A stretch of 64,000 nucleotides of DNA from positions 1 to 64,000 of the forward strand of contig NZ_JBNJQR010000007.1 of NCBI RefSeq assembly GCF_050113715.1, given 5' to 3'. Both the position numbers and the translations under genes were made by a program. Shown here piece by piece: positions 1 to 8,810 of the stretch. Each line of letters begins with the position of its first letter. Within the stretch, counting starts at the first letter, position 1. Origin of the DNA: Brevibacillus_H ginsengisoli (lineage in GTDB: Bacteria; Bacillota; Bacilli; Brevibacillales; Brevibacillaceae). The notes under the pieces are model-generated. The model worked only from the letters and a program-made list of their open reading frames with translations, made no database searches and had not been told where the DNA came from.

Positions 1-72
1 CCTCGCTCGACTTGCATGTATTAGGCACGCCGCCAGCGTTCGTCCTGAGCCAGGATCAAACTCTCCAATAAA
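1..72 (-). rRNA. 16S ribosomal RNA, 5' end (partial)
   Basis: Read on the minus strand this is the start of a bacterial 16S gene: GGAGAGTTTGATCCTGGCTC is the universal 27F primer region, followed by the conserved ACGAACGCTGGCGGCGTGCC stretch. The gene runs off the left edge of the window, so only about 70 nt are present. The last bases, GTCGAGCGAGG, open variable region 1 and are of the kind I associate with Brevibacillus. The exact 5' end is approximate. Confidence 0.97.
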
Positions 73-427
73 GTTGAGTTGATACTAAACTTCAAAACAG
101 TTTTGCTTGGCTAGTGTTTGTTTCACTAAACGTTTATTGTTCAGTTTTCAAAGAGCATTTAGTTTATTTATCAACCATCTCATAACGAGAGGCAGATTTA
201 TAATATACCATACTTCAATCTATTATTTCAACCCACAATATTTGGTAGGTTCACCACTCGATCGCTAGAATTTCATTTTAGAATCTAGTGCTCTCGATGG
301 CTGGAAGAACAATATATCACAGTTATCTCCCTGAACTCAACCCTCAATATTTGGTAACCACGACTCGGTTACGTTAATACCCCCTGGGTAGAGTTATAAT
401 CTATCATATTTATTCAACCGAAGACAA
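73..427 (-). promoter_or_regulatory. Tandem rRNA operon promoters and leader
   Basis: Transcribed toward the 16S gene. P1: -35 TTGAAA at 226-231 and -10 TATATT at 202-207, 18-bp spacer. P2: -35 TTGAGT at 335-340 and -10 TATATT at 311-316, 18-bp spacer. A weaker P3 has TTGTCT at 422-427 and TAGATT at 398-403. P1 and P2 are each preceded by nearly the same 19-bp box containing ACCAAATATTG (228-246 and 337-355), which overlaps the -35. The part next to the 16S gene contains CTCTTTGAAAACTGAAC, typical of Bacillales rrn leaders. Promoters are read by eye. Confidence 0.75.
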
Positions 428-627
428 CGGTAATTTATGGGGCAAGTAATATTAGTATTCACTTAGACAACAAGAAGAAAAGTTATCTCACTCGTCCACA
501 GAAATAATGTAAAGAAAATCATCGGTTCACCAGTTCCCTAAAGGTCTTGTCATACAACCGCTTCACGATATTAAATGTCTCAACATCCAATTCTTTTGAG
601 TTTGTAAGAGGAAACCTTTATTTAATA
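428..627. other. Intergenic spacer without recognised gene
   Basis: About 200 bp between the rrn promoters and the spoVR terminator. I see no coding ORF with a ribosome site, no repeat and no clear RNA structure. It may contain further upstream elements for the rrn promoters. Confidence 0.4.
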
Positions 628-674
628 CAAAAAAATGTCCTTGCTTCTATAGCATAGAAGAAGGGCATTTTTTT
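628..674 (-). terminator. Rho-independent terminator of spoVR
   Basis: Minus-strand hairpin with arms ATGCCCTTCTTCTAT and ATAGAAGCAAGGACAT (loop GCT, a few mismatches), followed by a T run. It lies just after the spoVR stop codon. Confidence 0.85.
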
Positions 675-681
675 GCGACTA

Positions 682-2106
682 TTACAAAAACCGCCGATTC
701 ACTTTCTTCCCATCGTAAGTAAACAACACGGCTCGATCATCCAGGACTGATTCCAAATGAATGGATTTGCCCCAAATCTGATGAACATACGGCAAGGTCC
801 GCTCAATATACTTGACGTCAAGCTCCAGTCCCTCGAAGTTATGCTTCAGGTACAATTCTCCGTTACGCAAGTAATCTCCGTCTGTCACGACGAGATAAGG
901 GAAACCGCCATTGACTCTAGAATTAGCCAACTGGTCACGTACAGCCTCCCATGCTTTCTCCGTCACCTGCCACTCGTTTCCCTGCTTGCCAAACAGGTAC
1001 ATGTCTAAATCCCTTACCAGTTCTTTGGTCAAGTAGTTCCGAATAAAACTAATATCTCTGTCCTCTTCCCGCACTTCAAATAATTTTGCCCGTCCTTGAC
1101 CTGGTTTGCGGCCAAAGCGCTCCTGTTCTTCTTTTGTCGGATTGTCCCAGCGACGTTCAATGTCCTCCAAAATTTTCAACCCTAGATGATAGGGATTAAT
1201 ACTGGTCGGAGACGGCTGAATGACAGAAGAGTGAAGCTTGGCGAAATCTATTGTTTCTTCTTCGGTTAAATCCAATTCACGAATAATTCGGCAATGCCAG
1301 TAAGAAGCCCAGCCTTCGTTCATGATCTTCGTCTCGATTTGCGGCCAGAAGTAAAGCATCTCTTCACGCATAATGGTCATGATGTCCCGCTGCCACTCAG
1401 TTAGAATCGGACTGTATTCCTGTATGAAGAGCATGACATCCTTCTCTGGTTCTGGCGGGAATTTCTGTACGGACTTAGGCGGTTCCACTGTTTGCTCCTG
1501 CTCATCGAGTCGCCAGAGATCATCGTATTGATTGGTGGACTTCGCCTTGGCAATGTCTTGCTTCTTGGTTGTGTCCTGCCCCTTTTTCCAACGAAACTTG
1601 GGGCGGAACAGACTTGGATCGATGTGCTCCTGGATGGCTAGGCAGGCGTCCAACAAATTCTCTACTTCCTCTTTACCATACGTGATCTCATACTGGCGAA
1701 TTCGCTCTGAACTCGCTGACATCGTCTCAACCATGTCGCGATTGGTGTTGGAGAAACGGACGTTGTTTTTGAAGAAGTCGCAGTGCCCGAGTACATGCGC
1801 CACGATCAGCTTGTTCTGGATGAGACTGTTGCCGTCCAGCAAGAAGGCATAACATGGATTGGAGTTGATGACCAATTCGTATATTTTGCTCAGATTGAGA
1901 TCGTATTGCAGCTTCATTCGGTAAAAGGACTTCCCAAAACTCCAATGCGAAAATCTCGTAGGCATGCCGTATGCGCCAAACGTATAAATGATATCAGCTG
2001 GACAAATCTCGTAACGCATCGGGTAAAAGTCCAATCCAAAGCCTTTGGCGATTTCGGTAATTTCGTCGATGGCTCTCTCCAGCTGTTTCCGCTCGTCACC
2101 TGTCAT
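682..2106 (-). CDS. spoVR: SpoVR family protein, stage V sporulation
   Basis: Protein of 474 aa, full length for the SpoVR family, whose B. subtilis member is made in the mother cell and is needed for normal spore cortex; its biochemical activity is not firmly established. The family-typical segment HVLGHCDFF lies near residues 105-115, preceded by a tract about Met-Arg-Tyr-Glu-Ile-Cys-Pro. I chose ATG 2106 rather than the GTG 21 bases upstream because AGGGGGGATACGAAG directly precedes it. A CATATAAAT stretch at 2138-2146 resembles a SigE -10 element, which would fit mother-cell expression, but I see no convincing -35. The gene is monocistronic, with its own terminator. Confidence 0.95.
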   Translation of the reverse strand: MTGDERKQLERAIDEITEIAKGFGLDFYPMRYEICPADIIYTFGAYGMPTRFSHWSFGKSFYRMKLQYDLNLSKIYELVINSNPCYAFLLDGNSLIQNKLIVAHVLGHCDFFKNNVRFSNTNRDMVETMSASSERIRQYEITYGKEEVENLLDACLAIQEHIDPSLFRPKFRWKKGQDTTKKQDIAKAKSTNQYDDLWRLDEQEQTVEPPKSVQKFPPEPEKDVMLFIQEYSPILTEWQRDIMTIMREEMLYFWPQIETKIMNEGWASYWHCRIIRELDLTEEETIDFAKLHSSVIQPSPTSINPYHLGLKILEDIERRWDNPTKEEQERFGRKPGQGRAKLFEVREEDRDISFIRNYLTKELVRDLDMYLFGKQGNEWQVTEKAWEAVRDQLANSRVNGGFPYLVVTDGDYLRNGELYLKHNFEGLELDVKYIERTLPYVHQIWGKSIHLESVLDDRAVLFTYDGKKVNRRFL

Positions 2107-2180
2107 CTTCGTATCCCCCCTGCACATAAACTTACTTATTTATATGAGGTTCGAAGAAAAGGAACGCCTTGAAATTCAGA

Positions 2181-2232
2181 AAAAAAAACTACACCCTCAA
2201 TTGTTCGTCCAGACTCACAATTGGGGTGCAGT
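2181..2232 (-). terminator. Terminator of sstT
   Basis: Long imperfect minus-strand hairpin (arms ACTGCACCCCAATTGT and ACAATTGAGGGTGTAGT) followed by a run of eight or more T. Confidence 0.85.
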
Positions 2233-2257
2233 TCAATCGCAGGGTATAGGGTTCTAT

Positions 2258-3496
2258 TTAGGCTACTTTGTTGATATTCATTTTCTTTCCTTCTTTACGT
2301 CTCTCACTAAATTCGGCTGCTGCTGTGAAAAGAACGTCTGTTGAAGAGTTGAGTGCCGTTTCACATGAGTCCTGTAAAACACCAATGATAAAGCCGACCC
2401 CGACTACCTGCATCGCAACTTCATTTGGAATACCGAATAAGCTACATGCTAGAGGAATCAATAATAAAGATCCGCCAGCCACCCCTGATGCACCGCAAGC
2501 ACATATAGCGGATAGTACGCTAAGGATGATGGCAGTAGGAATATCTACTTGAATACCAAGTGTATGTACCGCTGCAAGAGTCAAAACAGAAATCGTAACA
2601 GCTGCACCAGCCATATTGATGGTAGCCCCTAATGGAATCGATACGGAATAATTATCCTTATTCAAACCAAGATTTTCACATAATTTCATATTTACAGGAA
2701 TATTCGCAGCTGAGCTACGTGTAAAGAATGCTGTAATACCACTTTCCTTTAAGCACTTAAAAACAAGTGGGAATGGGTTTTGACGTATAGCTACGAACAC
2801 AATGATTGGATTGACAACAAGTGCCACGAAGACCATACAACCAAGAAGAACGGCAAGTAATTTCCCATAGCTTAGTAACGACTCAATTCCATTTGTCGTA
2901 ATAGAATCAAATACTAGACCCATGATTCCTAATGGCGCAAACTTAATCACCCATGTAACCATTTTAGATACAGCATCTGAAAAATTAGAAATCATCGTTT
3001 TTGTCGTATCAGGGGCATTTCTTAAAGCCAAACCAAGGAGTGTCGCCCAAGCTAAAATACCGATATAATTCGCATTGAAAATTGCCTTAACCGGGTTATC
3101 AACAACGTTCAGCAGTAATGATTTGAGGACCTCTACAACACCGCCAGGAGCCGTCACACCCTCAGCGCCCTTTGCAAGTGTTAAGCTTACAGGGAAAATA
3201 AAACTGACAATAACAGCGATTAATCCAGCTAAAAAGGTTCCTAAAAGATAGAGGACGATGATAGATTTCATATTCGTTTGGTGACCACTCTTGTGTTGAG
3301 CGATGGCTGACATAACCAAGAAGAGTACCAACACAGGCGCGATTGCTTTCAAAGCACCTACAAATAAAGTACCTAAGATCACAACAGGTTTTGCTGCTCC
3401 GGGGATCGTCACAGCCAAGATAATACCCAAAATCAAACCAACAATAATTTGTTTTACCAGACTTATTTGATTCCACTTTTTCAGTATGCTTTTCAT
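2258..3496 (-). CDS. sstT: Sodium:serine/threonine symporter SstT
   Basis: A 412-aa polytopic membrane protein of the dicarboxylate/amino-acid:cation symporter (DAACS) family, best matching SstT, which takes up serine and threonine with sodium. Seen in the sequence: N-terminal hydrophobic segments from about residue 14, the serine-rich hairpin TRSSAANIPVNM near residue 260, and the substrate/sodium motif NMAG (family NMDGT) in TM7. It ends with a charged tail rich in Lys. The start has a GGGGGAACATCA site. Length and architecture are standard. It is transcribed alone with its own terminator. Confidence 0.9.
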   Translation of the reverse strand: MKSILKKWNQISLVKQIIVGLILGIILAVTIPGAAKPVVILGTLFVGALKAIAPVLVLFLVMSAIAQHKSGHQTNMKSIIVLYLLGTFLAGLIAVIVSFIFPVSLTLAKGAEGVTAPGGVVEVLKSLLLNVVDNPVKAIFNANYIGILAWATLLGLALRNAPDTTKTMISNFSDAVSKMVTWVIKFAPLGIMGLVFDSITTNGIESLLSYGKLLAVLLGCMVFVALVVNPIIVFVAIRQNPFPLVFKCLKESGITAFFTRSSAANIPVNMKLCENLGLNKDNYSVSIPLGATINMAGAAVTISVLTLAAVHTLGIQVDIPTAIILSVLSAICACGASGVAGGSLLLIPLACSLFGIPNEVAMQVVGVGFIIGVLQDSCETALNSSTDVLFTAAAEFSERRKEGKKMNINKVA

Positions 3497-3781
3497 TGAT
3501 GTTCCCCCAGTAGTTTAAGATAAGTTTGTAATCACAGTCCACCTGACAAACACAAATGATTAATATAAATACTATAATAATGATTATTTTGATATTTTAC
3601 AAAGGAAAGATTATTTACACATCAATAAAATTTTCTTAAACGATTCTATTTTCAAAATTTAGCTCCCAGAAACAAGGAGATACACTGCCCGCTTTCTTCT
3701 CAAACTTATTTTTTGATTAGCTAAATTAGATTGTTGAAACAGTTTTGGAGATGTTGACGACGATGATGTGAAGGAATTACA
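3497..3781. other. AT-rich spacer upstream of sstT
   Basis: This holds the sstT 5' region and the end of the TetR operon. It is AT-rich, and I find no gene and no clear terminator for the operon on its right. Confidence 0.4.
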
Positions 3782-4189
3782 CTAGCTCTTTTCTTTTCTG
3801 TTTCTTTTTTGGTTCATCATGGCTGGTATAAACAGGTACAAAGCGTAGGCAAAAGTTATCCACACCGTAAAAGCAATGACCTGTGCATCATCCAGTTTAG
3901 GGAAAATAACGGAATGATTAGCCAACGAAAAGGTGTCTAAAAGCAAACCAATTCCGGTGCCAATTACTCCAAAGCGAAGTGCCGCATGATCAGATTGGTC
4001 AGACCTCATATACGTACGGGTGGCAGCAAATAGCACACCCCCCGTTCCAAGCGAGAGTAATGATGTACTGATTAGGAATGCGCTTGTATCAGGATGAAAG
4101 AGCACATATTCTCCAAACAACCTAAAGAAAATGGTCGCAAGCAACCAGACAGCGAGTCCCCATACGGCTGTATACCAGTATCTATTCAT
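3782..4189 (-). CDS. Four-helix membrane protein, DUF5367-like
   Basis: Small integral membrane protein of 135 aa with four predicted hydrophobic segments (about residues 7-25, 36-54, 70-90 and 104-123) and a basic C-terminus (KRNRKEK). It resembles what I remember as DUF5367, a family of unknown function; I cannot confirm this without a search. Its ATG overlaps the stop of the upstream TetR gene by 4 bp, so the two are translated together and this protein is probably the main target of that regulator, as often seen for small efflux or membrane-stress proteins. GGGGGAAGAAAG precedes the start. Confidence 0.75.
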   Translation of the reverse strand: MNRYWYTAVWGLAVWLLATIFFRLFGEYVLFHPDTSAFLISTSLLSLGTGGVLFAATRTYMRSDQSDHAALRFGVIGTGIGLLLDTFSLANHSVIFPKLDDAQVIAFTVWITFAYALYLFIPAMMNQKRNRKEKS

Positions 4190-4773
4190 CTTTCTTCCCC
4201 CTTCGTTGAAAGGTTACTTAATCCCATAATGAGTTTTTCGAGCTCGGCATATGTTTTATCTACCGAAAAATTTTTGGACATTAAAGCCTGTACTGCTAAT
4301 CCATCCACGATTGCATTGAAAATGACTCCCCATGTTTCAAATGAGACTCCCTCAATTGGTGATTCGCGCCATAAGGCTAACAAACGATCGGATAGCGCCT
4401 TATTTTCATTTCTCATGATGTCACCCAATTGTTCTCTGATTTTTTCATTATGGATGCCTGAAACGATTAAGGTTACATACAATCGATGAAAAAATGAATC
4501 GTGGGAACAACGGCTTTTGGCTGACTCGATTGCCAGTCTGATCACATTCTCATGATCTTGAGATAATTCGTTCCAAGTGCGGTCACAGATTTCTTTTACA
4601 ATATCCAATAACAATTGTTCTTTGGTTCGAAAATGATAATAGACTGTACCTTGTGTCACTCCTGCCGTGTCTGCAACCGCTCGTAAAGTAAATTTTTCAA
4701 TTCCGTTATGAACTAAGCATTCCTTTGCTGATTGAATTAAATCTTGCTTACTTATGACATTTGGTTTTGCCAT
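4186..4773 (-). CDS. TetR family transcriptional regulator
   Basis: A 195-aa regulator with the classical TetR N-terminal helix-turn-helix: residues about 8-60 contain FTLRAVADTAGVTQGTVYYHFRTKEQLL with two breaks, matching the family pattern. The remaining all-helical part should bind an unknown ligand and dimerise. It overlaps the following membrane-protein gene by 4 bp. A perfect inverted repeat sits just upstream of its start (4789-4808), so autorepression of the two-gene operon is the simplest model. The ligand cannot be read from the sequence. Confidence 0.92.
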   Translation of the reverse strand: MAKPNVISKQDLIQSAKECLVHNGIEKFTLRAVADTAGVTQGTVYYHFRTKEQLLLDIVKEICDRTWNELSQDHENVIRLAIESAKSRCSHDSFFHRLYVTLIVSGIHNEKIREQLGDIMRNENKALSDRLLALWRESPIEGVSFETWGVIFNAIVDGLAVQALMSKNFSVDKTYAELEKLIMGLSNLSTKGEER

Positions 4774-4788
4774 TTCTCCACCACCATA

Positions 4789-4808
4789 TTAGTTATTCAA
4801 CTAACTAA
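4789..4808. promoter_or_regulatory. Probable TetR operator
   Basis: Perfect inverted repeat TTAGTTATTCAACTAACTAA (7-bp arms, 6-bp centre) 16 bp before the tetR start codon. Its size and position fit an autoregulatory TetR-family site. This is inference from symmetry and location. Confidence 0.65.
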
Positions 4809-4870
4809 CTTCCTATGGGTAAATTTTACCTCACCTACTTTTGGTTTTCAATACGCTCTGTTACATAGCA

Positions 4871-4899
4871 AAAAGCTGCTGAACCGAAGTCCAACAGCT
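4871..4899 (-). terminator. Terminator of the first chemoreceptor gene
   Basis: Minus-strand hairpin AGCTGTTGG...TCAGCAGCT followed by TTTTTG. It is almost identical to the terminator at 6742-6771. Confidence 0.8.
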
Positions 4900-4954
4900 A
4901 ATCGTGTACTAGAGAAGAACGACTGCTAATTGCGCGAGCTTGTCTGTATGGGCT

Positions 4955-6649
4955 TTAGACTTTAAATTTTCCAACCAGCTCTTGTAATTCTTCAGCCATT
5001 TTGGCGAGAGAAGATGCAGATGATGTAATCTCTTCCATGGAAGCCAATTGTTCCTCCGATGCAGCAGAGACGTTTTGTGTACCAGACGCAGCTGTTTCAG
5101 CCACCCCTTGAATTTGTTCAATCGACTGAACAACCTGCTTTGTACCTGTTGATACCTCCTTGGATACGGCTAGAACTTGATTTATTTTTTCTGCCACTTT
5201 TCTAATAGAGTTGTGGATATGCGTGAATGATTGGCCCGCTGTATTTACTACCTCGATCCCTACCACCACTTCATTTGTTCCTTTATTCATAGCATTGACT
5301 GCTCTTTGGGTTTCTACTTGTATATTCGTGATCAACTCCGCAATTTGCTGAGCTGATCGGGAGGATTGTTCTGCCAATTTACGTACCTCGTCGGCAACAA
5401 CTGCAAAACCTCTTCCATGTTCACCTGCACGTGCCGCTTCGATTGCAGCATTTAAGGCAAGAAGATTCGTCTGTGCGGCTATACTTGTAATGGCTTCGTT
5501 TATTTGTCCAATTTCTTGAGATTGGTCACCCAAACCTCTGACAACGTCTGCCAGACCAAGCATCGTTGTATGTATTGAATTCATTTGATTAACAGACTGC
5601 TGGATTGACTTGACCCCTTCCATCGAAACGTCAGTCGTAGTCCCTGCCAATGCAGATACCTCATCGGCATAAAGTGAGATTTCTCCAACTCCGCTCGCCA
5701 TTTCTTTCATCGATTTTAACCCGTAGTGAACACTCTGTACCTGTTTTTCTGAACCGATCGCAATCTCTTGTATAGTAGTCGAGACTTCTTCCGTTGCTTT
5801 GCTTGTTTGCTCAGCGCCTGCGCTTAACTGTTCAGCTGTAGAGGCAATCTGTAGAATGGCTGCATTCATTTTTTGGATCATGGCTTGCAGATTTCCTAGA
5901 AATGTATTGAATCCTTGTGCCAATTGACCGATTTCATCTTTAGTCTCGACCTGTAAGCGTGCTGTTAAATCCCCTTCATTCCTTGAGAGTTCAAGCATTT
6001 TGTTCGAAACAAGCGTTAACGGTTTGAATTTTCTGAAAAATACATAAATTATAGTCAAAAGTATAATTGCGGTGATTCCAACTAAGATACCGAGTAGCAT
6101 CAGGTATGTGACAGTTTGCTGTTTTGCTTGGTCAGCTTCAGTCTTCGCACGATCGTTCATCTTCTGCTGAAACTCTTCTATCGGCTTCATGATAATACTT
6201 TTTTTCTGGTCATAATTGTCGTCAAACATTAGTTGGCGGGCCTTGTCCAAATTATTCTGCTCGACTGCCTTCATTGCCGCATCCTCGATCGCGATTAGCG
6301 CATCGGAGTTTTGTTTCGCCTGTGCAATCAGATCGAGTTCATCTTGAGGAGCCTGTAATTCCTTTAATCTAAGTACTACTCGGTCTCGTGTCTTTGTCTC
6401 TTTTACCTCCCGCCAATAATTGTCAAAATGCTTCTTATCCCCAAACACACTATACCTTCGCGCTTCATTGGTTAGATAGTCGGAGGCATTAGCAAGATCA
6501 ATACCAAGTTGTTTAAATTCAGCTTGTCGTAACGTTGCGGCGCGTTCCCTTTCATAACTGGAGTTTAGCAAAATTACACAGGTTACAACCATAATGATGA
6601 GTAGAACAAATACGATGCTAACTGTTTTCAACAAAGTAGCTATTCTCAT
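4955..6649 (-). CDS. Methyl-accepting chemotaxis protein
   Basis: Chemoreceptor of 564 aa that would pass an extracellular or membrane signal to CheA/CheW. Order: transmembrane helix 1 (about residues 9-28), an outside helical region typical of four-helix-bundle sensors, transmembrane helix 2 (about 186-210), HAMP, then a long coiled coil with the highly conserved hairpin tip TNLLALNAAIEAARAGEHGR and flanking methylation helices, ending LVGKFKV. The start chosen is ATG 6649, preceded by CTGGAGGGATTGCG; the frame stays open upstream to 6766 but without a site. No che genes lie nearby, so it is an orphan receptor. Confidence 0.95.
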   Translation of the reverse strand: MRIATLLKTVSIVFVLLIIMVVTCVILLNSSYERERAATLRQAEFKQLGIDLANASDYLTNEARRYSVFGDKKHFDNYWREVKETKTRDRVVLRLKELQAPQDELDLIAQAKQNSDALIAIEDAAMKAVEQNNLDKARQLMFDDNYDQKKSIIMKPIEEFQQKMNDRAKTEADQAKQQTVTYLMLLGILVGITAIILLTIIYVFFRKFKPLTLVSNKMLELSRNEGDLTARLQVETKDEIGQLAQGFNTFLGNLQAMIQKMNAAILQIASTAEQLSAGAEQTSKATEEVSTTIQEIAIGSEKQVQSVHYGLKSMKEMASGVGEISLYADEVSALAGTTTDVSMEGVKSIQQSVNQMNSIHTTMLGLADVVRGLGDQSQEIGQINEAITSIAAQTNLLALNAAIEAARAGEHGRGFAVVADEVRKLAEQSSRSAQQIAELITNIQVETQRAVNAMNKGTNEVVVGIEVVNTAGQSFTHIHNSIRKVAEKINQVLAVSKEVSTGTKQVVQSIEQIQGVAETAASGTQNVSAASEEQLASMEEITSSASSLAKMAEELQELVGKFKV

Positions 6650-6741
6650 CGCAATCCCTCCAGAAATAATATTTACTTGCATTATATTTACCCCTAAAGC
6701 TCTTCTCAAGAAACCTATTAACGTGTGAAAATTATGTGAAC

Positions 6742-6771
6742 AAAAAGCTGTTGAACCGAAGTCCAACAGCT
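6742..6771 (-). terminator. Terminator of the lysine permease gene
   Basis: Minus-strand hairpin with 8-bp arms AGCTGTTG/CAACAGCT followed by TTTTTG. The loop and stem are shared with 4871-4899. Confidence 0.8.
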
Positions 6772-6820
6772 ATCATACACATATTTGTTCCTTCAAGTAG
6801 TCTTACCCAATCAATCAGCT

Positions 6821-8296
6821 CTAATCCTCTACCTCAAAATTACATTCTTTCAGCGGAACAATCCTGGTTTTATTTTTGAATTTGTACCCCAGCCACAACG
6901 CTAGGAACAGCGGAATTCCGATGTAGGAAACGAGAATTCCATTCCAGTCAACCTCTCCGCCAAGGAAAGCCTGGTAATTCTGGCCAATGGTGACGATCAA
7001 GCAGATGACGAAAGCGAAAATTGGGCCAAACGGGAACCATTTTGCTCGGTACGGCAGGTCATTGAGATCGCGTCCTTGTGCCACGTACGCTTTTCTAAAA
7101 CGATAATGGCTCGCGGCAATCCCCAACCACGCAATAAAACCAGACATACCGGAGGCGTTCAACAGCCAGATATACACGGTTCCATCTCCGAACAGAGAAG
7201 CCAGAAAAGCGAATGCCCCGATAAACGTAGTCACAAGGAGCGCGTTCACAGGAATCCCGCGTGAATTGATTTTGGCGAGAAACTTAGGCGCTTTGCCTTC
7301 TTTCGCCAACACCCAGAGCATACGGGTAGACGCGTACATCCCTGAGTTACCCGCGGATAATACGGATGTCAAGATCACGGCATTCATCACGGAAGCGGCG
7401 AAAGCTAGTCCCGCTTTTTGAAATACAATGGTAAATGGGCTGATCGCGATATTTTCCACACTACTGCTCACCAGATTCTCGTTGGTGTACGGAATCAGCA
7501 TGCCAATAATAAATATAGCAAATACGTAGAAAAGTAAAATTCTCCAAAAGATTTGTTTGATCGCCTTTGGAATGTTACGCTTTGGATCTTCACTTTCCCC
7601 TGCGGCAATCCCCACCAGCTCTGTACCCTGGAAGGAGAAACCGGCAATCATAAAGATTCCAAGCATGGCCATAAATCCGCCTTTGAATGGCGCTTCACCT
7701 ACTGTGAAATTCTCCCACCCAACAGGCTTTCCATCGAGAATTCCCAGAATCATCAGAACCCCAACGACCAGGAAAATAATAATCGTCACAACCTTGATCA
7801 TCGAGAACCAGTACTCCGACTCTCCATAACCACGAACGGATAAATAATTTAAGCCAAACATAAGTGCTAAGAACAAGCCGCTCCAAATGAGAGAGTTGGT
7901 TGTCGGAAACCAATATTTCATGACGAGTGCACCAGCGGAAATCTCTACCGCAATGGTGATCGCCCAGTTATACCAATAGTTCCATCCCAACGCAAATCCG
8001 AGAGAAGGATCTAAGAATCGTGTGGCGTACGTGCTAAATGAACCGGATACAGGAAGCAGGGTTGCCATCTCGCCAAGGCTTGTCATCAGGAAGTAAACCA
8101 TTAGACCGATCGCAAGGTAAGCGACAAGCGCTCCACCTGGTCCCGCATCGTGGATCGATGCCCCGCTTGCGACGAATAGTCCTGTCCCAATCGAGCCGCC
8201 AATCGCAATCATGGTCATATGCTTCGCGCGTAGTCCACGCTGTAGATGATTGGACTGATTGGATCCATCTGTTTGTCCGTTTGTGCTGCTGTTCAT
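6821..8296 (-). CDS. lysP: Lysine permease (APC family)
   Basis: Amino-acid permease of 491 aa with about twelve hydrophobic segments. The N-terminal substrate loop reads GGSIGTGLFVASG, and GFSFQGTELVGIAAGE lies in the middle, both hallmarks of the LysP/RocE branch of the amino acid-polyamine-cation superfamily. Substrate assignment to lysine rests mainly on the lysine riboswitch in the leader (8395-8612), so uptake would be switched off when lysine is plentiful. ATG 8296 is chosen because AGAGGTGAAAGAG precedes it; the open frame upstream of it is riboswitch and terminator sequence. It has a terminator of its own. Confidence 0.92.
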   Translation of the reverse strand: MNSSTNGQTDGSNQSNHLQRGLRAKHMTMIAIGGSIGTGLFVASGASIHDAGPGGALVAYLAIGLMVYFLMTSLGEMATLLPVSGSFSTYATRFLDPSLGFALGWNYWYNWAITIAVEISAGALVMKYWFPTTNSLIWSGLFLALMFGLNYLSVRGYGESEYWFSMIKVVTIIIFLVVGVLMILGILDGKPVGWENFTVGEAPFKGGFMAMLGIFMIAGFSFQGTELVGIAAGESEDPKRNIPKAIKQIFWRILLFYVFAIFIIGMLIPYTNENLVSSSVENIAISPFTIVFQKAGLAFAASVMNAVILTSVLSAGNSGMYASTRMLWVLAKEGKAPKFLAKINSRGIPVNALLVTTFIGAFAFLASLFGDGTVYIWLLNASGMSGFIAWLGIAASHYRFRKAYVAQGRDLNDLPYRAKWFPFGPIFAFVICLIVTIGQNYQAFLGGEVDWNGILVSYIGIPLFLALWLGYKFKNKTRIVPLKECNFEVED

Positions 8297-8349
8297 CTCT
8301 TTCACCTCTATCAAAATTATGTTTTTCTTGCTAGCTTCGAAGAGGTGGG

Positions 8350-8380
8350 CACAAAAAAACCGCACAAAACGAGTTGGGCG
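8350..8380 (-). terminator. Riboswitch-controlled terminator before lysP
   Basis: Minus strand: CCGC...GCGG hairpin (CCGCCCAAC...TTTTGTGCGG) followed by TTTTTTT, between the aptamer and the lysP ribosome site. This is the expression platform of a transcriptional OFF switch. Confidence 0.8.
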
Positions 8381-8394
8381 GAATTCTACTAAAA

Positions 8395-8612
8395 CCCACA
8401 CCAGATCTTCGCTGAAGATAGCACAACACGTTTACCTGTGAAGTAAACGTGACAGTTCTGTCCCTTTCGAGTACAGCCCCAACCCGCTTGCACGAGAATC
8501 CAAGCGGACTTCGGCAGCTTTTCCTTTTGTCTGGAGTCATTGATTTTCTCTGAATCTCCTGCAGACTACTCTTAAAAGCCGCGACCTCTACCCCATCGAT
8601 CCGATGAGGATT
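8395..8612 (-). promoter_or_regulatory. Lysine riboswitch (L box)
   Basis: Minus-strand leader with the conserved L-box blocks in the right order: GGGTAGAGGTCGC, AAGAGTAGTC, GGAGATTCAG, CTGCCGAAGTCC, GGTTGGGGCTGT, and a closing segment ending near GCTATCTTCAGC. These are the core junction and kink-turn elements known from the B. subtilis lysC leader. It is followed by a hairpin with a T run and then by a permease gene, so lysine binding should favour termination. The boundaries are approximate. Confidence 0.93.
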
Positions 8613-8810
8613 TATTATTTAATTGGTTGATGAATAACATACATGATTATAGTTTAATGTTTCTAAAATTTCAACTACCCGATTATTCCATTCGGTTTAT
8701 TCATTCACTCTAAACCGCTTCAGAGGTTCACTCCTTGATTCGCATTCGGTTCTAAGACCATAATTGAGAAAGGCCAATAGCTTGCCAAATACACATTCAA
8801 GGAGTTAGCC
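8613..8810. other. Divergent spacer between lysP leader and fosB
   Basis: It must contain the minus-strand promoter for the lysine riboswitch transcript and the plus-strand promoter of fosB. I could not assign either with confidence. Confidence 0.4.

Noticed and set aside
2138..2146. SigE promoter of spoVR
   Set aside because: CATATAAAT resembles a SigE -10, but no acceptable -35 is placed correctly, so it is mentioned only in the gene note.
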